NCBI GenBank assembly: GCA_937859895.1
Contig: CALMAV010000306.1
Coordinates: 8,419-19,841, forward strand
Direction: 5' to 3'
DNA: 11,423 nucleotides
From: an uncultured Bryobacterales bacterium
GTDB lineage: Bacteria > Acidobacteriota > Terriglobia > Bryobacterales > Bryobacteraceae
Positions within the stretch are counted from its first letter, which is position 1; each line of letters begins with the position of its first letter. The position numbers and the translations under genes were made by a program. The notes below the pieces were generated by a model that did not search any database, was not told the DNA's origin, and saw only the letters and a list, made by a program, of their open reading frames with translations. Shown one piece after another: positions 6,719 to 11,423 of this stretch.

Positions 6719-8847
6719 TGATGGCGGCTCAGGCGAGGTTGCCGGATGTGCAGCGCGATACCTCGTCCCTGTGGATTCGAAAGTTTCTCGTTCAGGAGTT
6801 GTCCCCCTATCCAGGGCGCGGCTGGACAGTGGCCCGCATGACGATCGCAGCCACTTTGATGATGGTCTGCATTATGGTGTTCCACCTGCCAGGGGCGGCG
6901 CTGGGCGCTTATTACACACTGCTGTTTTCACGCGAAAGTACTTACGCTACAGTGCGCGGTGTTGCCGTCACGCTCACGGCCGTCAGCAGTTCAATTCTCT
7001 TCGTGCTGGTGGGGGCGATTCTCCTGCTCGGCAACCCTTTCCTGCATTTTGTTTGGGTGGCAACTACTTTATTCGTCATTTTCTTCCTGCTCAGTGCGAT
7101 GAATGAATATCCTGCCGCCACGGCTTTCGGATTTCTAGCCGTAACAGCCATTCCCATTTGGGACTTCCCCGCAAACCCAAGGCTGCAAGTGGAAGGGACA
7201 TTATGGACGGGTTTATCAATAGTGGTGGGTGCCCTGATTACCGTCGCAGTAGAGATGCTTGGGCAGGGGGTATTCCCGTTCGAACAAATTTCTGAGGGAC
7301 TCGATATCCGTTTGAAGATCGTGGAGGAGGCACTGAGCAGTTGGGCTCAGGGGCGCGAGTTGAACGAGGCTACGGGCGAGAAGCTGGCACAGTTCACCAT
7401 GACAGGCATCGGTACTCTTCGTCAGGCGCTGGCCCGATCCAGTAGGAATCCGCAGGACCTGGCGGCGATAGGTGCGTTGGCGGCGCTCGTTGGACGTCTG
7501 ATCGATCTTTGTACTGCCCGGGAGGAGTCGCGGGAAGCTTTGAGCAGCGAGGATCGCCACTGCTGCCAGAAAGCCGCCGATCAGGTGAGCTCCTTGCGAC
7601 CTGCTTTGAGAAAGCACGATCTGCAAGCCGTGGCGCAGATTGATTCACCTGTTTCCCACTCGACTGCTAACTCTTTAATCGAAGATATTGAAGATACACT
7701 TGCGCAAATTCCCCAGGTACTCTCGGGGTTGCGGCCACTAGCGGCGGATCTCCGCTCCGCAGTTGACCTGCAAGAGAAACATCCCGTTTTCAAGGTAGAT
7801 GCGCTCTCTAACCCAGATCACCTGAAATTTGCGCTGAAAGGCACACTAGCGTCCGGTGCATGCTACGTAATTTACAACGGGCTTGCCTGGCCCGGTTTGA
7901 GCACCTCTGTAGCTACTTGTATGATCACGGCGCTGAGTAGCGTCGGTTCGTCACGGCAGAAGCAGTTACTGCGTGTCGGAGGCGCCTTTCTGGGCAGCGT
8001 CGTAATCGGCATGAGCGTACAGGTTTTCCTGCTTCCCTATATGGACGGCATCACAGAATTTACGGTGCTTTTTGCAGCTGTTACTGCCTTGTCTTCGTGG
8101 ATTGGAACGTCTAGCCCGCGCCTGGCTTATGCCGGCTTACAGACAGCTTTTGCTTTCTACGTGACTCACCTGCGAACATTCGGACCGCAAACGTCACTCA
8201 CTGTGGCACGTGATGATGTGCTCGGCATCATGTTAGGACTGGGCGCAATGTGGGTGTCATTCGATCAGATCTGGGCGAAAGATGCTTCGGTTGAAGTACT
8301 CGACCTCTTTGTTGGGAACCTGCGGCGAATTGCACGATTCGACAGCACCATTATGGAATGCGATTTGGCGACGGTAATTAGCCGGTCACGGACGGAACGG
8401 GCGGCTGTCACTAGCAGCTTCGACGCCATACGTAACGGGGCTGACGCACTCATCTTCGAGTTCGGCGCGCATTGGCGGCAGAAGGTCGCGCTGCGGAATC
8501 AGGTCAGGGCGTGGCAGCCGCAACTGCGAACCTATCTCCTCTTAGAGCTTGCGCTGGTGCACTATCGATTGCAATCGGCTGAGCGCAGGCTGGAGCCGGA
8601 GGAAGAGGAGAACGTGAAGAAGAGCCGGTCTCTGCTGGAACTACTTGCCGACTTCAAAGACAGGCGGAAGCAGCAAGAGGCTGAGACAACAAGAAGTGCT
8701 ATTCGGCAAGCGCTTGAGAGCGCTGACAAGAGGCACGAACGAGGCAATCGCAATCAGAAAAGTGGGACTAGGAATCAGTTGTCCATAACGCGCTCTATGT
8801 TGAAGGCATCGTACGATCTGGCGCAAGCAATAGTTGAAGCGGGTTAA
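6718..8847 (+). CDS. FUSC-family inner-membrane efflux protein (MdtO/AaeB-like)
   Basis: This 709-residue protein has the duplicated FUSC architecture: a first hydrophobic bundle (about 37-182), a cytoplasmic helical region (about 190-365), a second bundle (about 372-512) and a helical C-terminal tail. The second bundle's FALKGTLASGACYVIYNGLAW resembles the conserved start of the FUSC repeat. AaeB (p-hydroxybenzoate efflux) and MdtO (puromycin/acriflavine and dye resistance) are known relatives; aromatic acids or related toxins are likely substrates by inference. It completes a channel-YtcA-adaptor-FUSC operon. Translation is probably coupled: ATG 6718 overlaps the adaptor's stop in TAATG, with a second ATG at 6721. 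The last 70 residues are charged and low in complexity (EPEEEENVKK, RNQKSGTRNQ) and may be poorly conserved. Confidence 0.93.
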   Translation: MMAAQARLPDVQRDTSSLWIRKFLVQELSPYPGRGWTVARMTIAATLMMVCIMVFHLPGAALGAYYTLLFSRESTYATVRGVAVTLTAVSSSILFVLVGAILLLGNPFLHFVWVATTLFVIFFLLSAMNEYPAATAFGFLAVTAIPIWDFPANPRLQVEGTLWTGLSIVVGALITVAVEMLGQGVFPFEQISEGLDIRLKIVEEALSSWAQGRELNEATGEKLAQFTMTGIGTLRQALARSSRNPQDLAAIGALAALVGRLIDLCTAREESREALSSEDRHCCQKAADQVSSLRPALRKHDLQAVAQIDSPVSHSTANSLIEDIEDTLAQIPQVLSGLRPLAADLRSAVDLQEKHPVFKVDALSNPDHLKFALKGTLASGACYVIYNGLAWPGLSTSVATCMITALSSVGSSRQKQLLRVGGAFLGSVVIGMSVQVFLLPYMDGITEFTVLFAAVTALSSWIGTSSPRLAYAGLQTAFAFYVTHLRTFGPQTSLTVARDDVLGIMLGLGAMWVSFDQIWAKDASVEVLDLFVGNLRRIARFDSTIMECDLATVISRSRTERAAVTSSFDAIRNGADALIFEFGAHWRQKVALRNQVRAWQPQLRTYLLLELALVHYRLQSAERRLEPEEEENVKKSRSLLELLADFKDRRKQQEAETTRSAIRQALESADKRHERGNRNQKSGTRNQLSITRSMLKASYDLAQAIVEAG

Positions 8848-8852
8848 CCCGC
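8839..8852. repeat. 14-bp perfect palindrome across the FUSC stop codon
   Basis: GCGGGTTAACCCGC is a perfect palindrome centred on the TAA stop at 8845-8847. With no loop it makes a poor hairpin and no T tract follows, so termination is doubtful. It could be a protein-binding site upstream of the SIR2 gene, which starts 60 bases later. It may also be chance. Confidence 0.3.
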
Positions 8853-8911
8853 AGTTTACGCTTGGCGCGCCTCTGCAATAGGTCTCACAGAAAATCTGCT
8901 AATCTCATCGC

Positions 8912-10468
8912 GTGTCAGGGCAAACTGATCCATGGCCTGAATATTGCCGCCGTTTGAACAAGCACTACCGGCAGGGACATCTGCGGGTGTTAGCCGGGGC
9001 TGGGCTTTCGGTTGATGCTGGCTTCCCCAGTTGGGGTCAGCTAAACCAGGCTCTTCTGCGCAAGTACATCGAGGAAGATTTGAGCCGTGATCCGAAATCG
9101 CGACCCATTATTCAGCAGCATCTGGACGAGTTGGTCAGCGAGTTGTACGAGACAATCGGGCGCGAAGCTGCGGCTGACTTCGTCTGGAACTCCAGCACGC
9201 GCGAGAATTTTTTCGAGGATCTACGACGGCATCTGTATGAGGGCCGGCAGCTGCGGGATCTGTCTTTGACGCAAGTTCACTGGCAACTTGCTGCCATGAA
9301 CAAAGCTGCGCTATTTACCACGAACTTCGATCCACTGCTGGAGATTGCGCACTATCGGGCAAGCGGCGGAACCGGAGAAGAGCCCGATCTGGAGGATTTT
9401 CGGTCAGCCAATCCTCCCGCACATGGTACAGATCCGGACCCGGGCAAGGTGTATCACGTCCATGGCTGGATTGACCCTGACGGGATGTGCGGCGGCTCGT
9501 TCGTCCTCACCGAATCGCAATATTTTGAGTTGTTCAGCCGTCAAGGCCAGCGCCCGAATCAGATGCTCGACTACACGCTGACAGCAGGTGGAGCGGTCCT
9601 GATTCTCGGTATGAGTTTGGCGGATGTAAACCTGCGTCGGCATCTGTACTTGCGCTCGCTCAATCGGATTTCAGATTCGACCGAAATTTATGCGGTCCTG
9701 CGGGTACACAGCCGCAAGCTGCTGGATACTTATCAAACTCTGCACTGGGCCAACCGTGGCGTTCGCATCATCTATGTCGAAGACTACGATGGCATTCCTA
9801 AAATGCTGCGGGAGATAAAGTTCGGCCTGCCCGCGAACACGACCGATCCCCTGCCGTGGATGGCAGAGACGTTTCGGTGGGTTCAGGAGCGGCTACCAAC
9901 TGGCCTGTTGTTCACCGATCAGTGGCAGGCCAGGGCGAGCCAGATCCTAGGGCGCGTGGTCTCAAGTTTTCGCGAGAGCTTTGCCATTCCGCAGCAGGAA
10001 ACTATCAATCTGACTTTGATGGGCCAGATTGCGTTAGACAAAATCACAATCTTTGCTGACACCCGTCATCAGAACACTGGGGCTGAAGCCGCTGATGCAG
10101 CAACACGATTTCAGTTGCATGTAGGCCAGTCGGCGCAGGGCATTGCCGGTAATGCGTTTTCTAAAGGGCGAGCCATAGAGGTTCTGGATAATCCCGAGGT
10201 CGCGGACGAAAATTTCACGCCCGAGATGAAGAAGTACTACACAACACGACTGCGCAGTTGGCGTTCGCTCCTTGCGATGCCGCATCTTGAGACCAGTGAT
10301 CGGCTTCCTGTGCTTGTCATTTCGGTCACGTCCAACGTGGCTCAACCATTCTGGACTCGCTTTGGTGAGAAGAGAGCAGAGTATCGGGACGAAATGAATC
10401 AGGCGCTGGAGCTGACAGTACGGGAATTATTGACGATTTCTCAACACAAAAGCGCCGGATCACCATAG
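8912..10468 (+). CDS. SIR2-like NADase-type protein with C-terminal GAF-like domain; candidate anti-phage effector
   Basis: The N-terminal half (about 20-300) is a SIR2-like Rossmann domain: GAGLSVDAGFPSW (29-41) for NAD, TTNFDPLLE (136-144), HVHG (182-185) with the expected catalytic His184, LTESQY (199-204) and LILGMSLADVNLRRHL (230-245). Only Cys12 and Cys193 occur, so the four-Cys zinc ribbon of deacylase sirtuins is absent. That is typical of SIR2-like proteins which degrade NAD in phage defence (ThsA, DSR-type and Argonaute-linked families). The C-terminal half (about 330-515) reads like a GAF domain: GQSAQGIAGNAFSKGRAIEV, then WRSLLAMPHL and LPVLVISVTSN. GAF domains bind nucleotides and other small ligands. 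A ligand-gated NADase is therefore inferred. GTG 8912 lacks a Shine-Dalgarno; TGCTAATCT (8897-8905) may be an extended -10 for a leaderless mRNA. Confidence 0.86.
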   Translation: MSGQTDPWPEYCRRLNKHYRQGHLRVLAGAGLSVDAGFPSWGQLNQALLRKYIEEDLSRDPKSRPIIQQHLDELVSELYETIGREAAADFVWNSSTRENFFEDLRRHLYEGRQLRDLSLTQVHWQLAAMNKAALFTTNFDPLLEIAHYRASGGTGEEPDLEDFRSANPPAHGTDPDPGKVYHVHGWIDPDGMCGGSFVLTESQYFELFSRQGQRPNQMLDYTLTAGGAVLILGMSLADVNLRRHLYLRSLNRISDSTEIYAVLRVHSRKLLDTYQTLHWANRGVRIIYVEDYDGIPKMLREIKFGLPANTTDPLPWMAETFRWVQERLPTGLLFTDQWQARASQILGRVVSSFRESFAIPQQETINLTLMGQIALDKITIFADTRHQNTGAEAADAATRFQLHVGQSAQGIAGNAFSKGRAIEVLDNPEVADENFTPEMKKYYTTRLRSWRSLLAMPHLETSDRLPVLVISVTSNVAQPFWTRFGEKRAEYRDEMNQALELTVRELLTISQHKSAGSP

Positions 10469-10469
10469 A

Positions 10470-10676
10470 ATGAAACAGAGAGTGATGGGTAAATTGACCT
10501 GGGAAGAAGCGGAAGCACTTGTGGAACGAGCGTATAATCCGTTCCCTGACTTACATCCTTCTATGCGGATATTGCCAGGGTCCCCGCATATCAGTAATCC
10601 CAATACCAAATTTGCTCAGGAATTCCTGCGAAAACTGAGACAGCGGATGACTGAGACCGAGTCTCAGAGCAAGTAA
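10470..10676 (+). CDS. Small hypothetical protein (68 aa) coupled to the SIR2-GAF gene
   Basis: I do not recognise this family. The ATG follows the SIR2 stop with one intervening base, which implies co-transcription and probable translational re-initiation. The protein is soluble. It has a predicted helix at LTWEEAEALVERAY (9-22), a Pro-rich turn (PFPDLHPSMRILPGSPH) and a second basic/acidic helix (TKFAQEFLRKLRQRMTETES) near the C-terminus. There is no signal peptide, membrane segment or Cys pair. An in-frame ATG at 10485 gives a 63-residue alternative starting MGKLTWEEAE. A regulator, ligand-sensing partner or antitoxin-like inhibitor of the SIR2 protein is possible from position alone. Because it is short, a spurious reading frame cannot be excluded, but the helix-turn-helix-like amphipathic pattern looks protein-like. 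Confidence 0.55.
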   Translation: MKQRVMGKLTWEEAEALVERAYNPFPDLHPSMRILPGSPHISNPNTKFAQEFLRKLRQRMTETESQSK

Positions 10677-10770
10677 GCGACTTAGTAAGTCACTAATAGA
10701 AGCAGGGCAAAACGGTGCTCCCCTGATAAGTGCAGTCTGTTCTCCTTTTCTTCTCCTACTTAGCTCATTT
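10677..10770. other. Non-coding or degenerate junction between the small ORF and GDPD sequence
   Basis: No supported gene lies here. GC content falls to about 37 % in 10741-10800, against the mid-50s around it. A 5-bp inverted repeat GACTT-AGT-AAGTC (10679-10691) is too short and lacks a T tract for a terminator. One frame stays open from 10651 into the GDPD sequence but has no ATG. The stretch may mark the boundary where the 5' part of the GDPD gene was lost. Confidence 0.4.
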
Positions 10771-11423
10771 TTGCTGATAGATCCATCAAATCCTACAGTT
10801 AGGGCAATCAAGCTCTTAGAAGAAGGTCGCAGTCGAGGGCACATAACTCCGGTTTTATCGCCTCGGGACACTTTGCTTCAAAGCTCTACACCTGAGATCG
10901 ATTTCAAAGCAGTTCAGCGAGCTGGGTTCCCGGTTGTTGTCTGGACCGTTAGCGACCCGGCCCGTATGCGCGTACTTCTCGGACAGCAGATTGACGGCAT
11001 CATCTCTGACCGCCCTGATCTTTTACAGCACGAAAGAGACTTGATCAGACAAACAGACCGAAGTTATGCTGAGCGCTTTGATGCCGAAGGGCATCGCGGC
11101 GGTCGTGATTTGCGCCCTGAAAACACACTCCCTGCATTCGAGTCAGGCCTCAACCATCTAATTACGACCGTCGAAACAGATACTGGGGTGACCAGAGACC
11201 AGGTCTCGCTTATCAGCCATGAGCAGTTCATCAATCCGCAGACCTGCCGACGTGTTGATGGTGAAGCGTACACAACCGCGAATCAGGTCTGGATCAAAGA
11301 CATTGATATGGCGGTGGCAGCCCGGACATTTATCTGCGATAAGACGTTTCGTGGCCCACAGCAGAAGAACGAACTGGAACTTTCGCCAGTGGCGGTGGCC
11401 TTTGCGAGTCAAGAAAAGATGGT
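10771..11423 (+). CDS. Glycerophosphodiester phosphodiesterase, N-terminally truncated tandem or permuted, runs off window
   Basis: One uninterrupted frame (open from 10651) encodes two GDPD pieces. First, codons about 10846-11022 match the C-terminal end of a GDPD barrel: FKAVQRAGFPVVVWTVSDPA and IDGIISDRPDLL. Second, from about 11077 comes a domain start: FDAEGHRGGRDLRPENTLPA with the metal/catalytic HR, ETD (about 11173-11181), SHE where HD is usual, NPQTCRR, then FICDKTFRGPQQKNELELSP to the edge. GDPDs release glycerol-phosphate from lipid head groups and are often exported. The first domain lacks its N-terminal two-thirds, including HR and HD. No ATG exists before 10966; TTG 10771 is an arbitrary left limit, and TTG 11041 after GAAAGAGAC could start the second domain alone. 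No signal peptide is visible. It may be a pseudogene remnant plus an intact gene. Confidence 0.68.
   Translation, partial: MLIDPSNPTVRAIKLLEEGRSRGHITPVLSPRDTLLQSSTPEIDFKAVQRAGFPVVVWTVSDPARMRVLLGQQIDGIISDRPDLLQHERDLIRQTDRSYAERFDAEGHRGGRDLRPENTLPAFESGLNHLITTVETDTGVTRDQVSLISHEQFINPQTCRRVDGEAYTTANQVWIKDIDMAVAARTFICDKTFRGPQQKNELELSPVAVAFASQEKM

Noticed and set aside
6645..7106. 153-codon plus-strand frame across the adaptor/FUSC junction
   Set aside because: It overlaps two convincing genes in another frame and its protein is Arg/Gly/His-rich with no domain or membrane pattern.
8740..8780. Repeat-like codons for RNQKSGTRNQ in the FUSC C-terminal tail
   Set aside because: Short, imperfect and inside a low-complexity tail; not enough copies to call a repeat element.
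8912..9850. Classical sirtuin protein deacylase
   Set aside because: The four zinc-binding cysteines are missing and the TNFD/HVHG/LTESQY pattern fits SIR2-like NADase families better.
10679..10691. GACTT-AGT-AAGTC inverted repeat after the small ORF
   Set aside because: Five-base AT-rich stem with no following T run.
1..11423. tRNA, rRNA, CRISPR array, insertion sequence or riboswitch
   Set aside because: I saw no cloverleaf-like conserved arms, no regularly spaced repeats, no transposase-like frame and no recognisable aptamer core.

Overview
The window looks like chromosomal DNA of a soil bacterium with a Gram-negative type envelope. Secreted and lipidated proteins with Tat/Sec signals, an outer-membrane efflux channel, mid-50s % GC by eye, frequent GTG starts and the mix of families suggest Acidobacteriota (Terriglobia-like). 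That assignment is an inference from style and gene content; no rRNA or marker gene is present.

Region 1 (1-3524), carbohydrate side. The left edge holds the first 49 codons of a divergent, minus-strand exported protein that resembles a sugar-ABC-transporter solute-binding lipoprotein. Eighteen bases away, on the plus strand, starts a full-length ABC exporter half-transporter (fused membrane and ATPase domains). It is followed 30 bases later by a secreted GH32 fructan/sucrose hydrolase with all three catalytic acidic motifs. A sugar-binding protein and a secreted fructosidase make fructan or sucrose use plausible for this edge; the ABC exporter's cargo is unknown.

Region 2 (3525-8847), efflux operon. 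A 195-270 bp leader carries a 9-bp inverted repeat and further GTAGC/GCTAC half-sites next to a TATACT -10-like box. Then come four tightly packed genes: a TolC-like outer-membrane channel, a small YtcA-like lipoprotein, a HlyD/EmrA/MdtN-like periplasmic adaptor and a two-bundle FUSC (MdtO/AaeB-like) inner-membrane protein. Junctions are a 4-base overlap, a 9-base gap and a 1-base overlap. Family membership and order match an MdtNOP-type tripartite efflux system for aromatic or other toxic small molecules.

Region 3 (8848-10676), possible defence cassette. A 518-residue protein joins an N-terminal SIR2-like NAD-binding/NADase domain, lacking the zinc-binding cysteines of deacylase sirtuins, to a C-terminal domain that reads like a GAF sensor. 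A 68-residue protein of unknown function starts one base after its stop. This pair is the best candidate in the window for a little-described system: a ligand-gated NAD-depleting effector with a small partner.

Region 4 (10677-11423). After an AT-richer stretch, an uninterrupted frame encodes the C-terminal part of a glycerophosphodiester phosphodiesterase (GDPD) domain directly followed by the N-terminal part of another, running off the window. The 5' end of the first domain is missing, which suggests a deletion or insertion junction just downstream of the SIR2 cassette, or a permuted/tandem GDPD.
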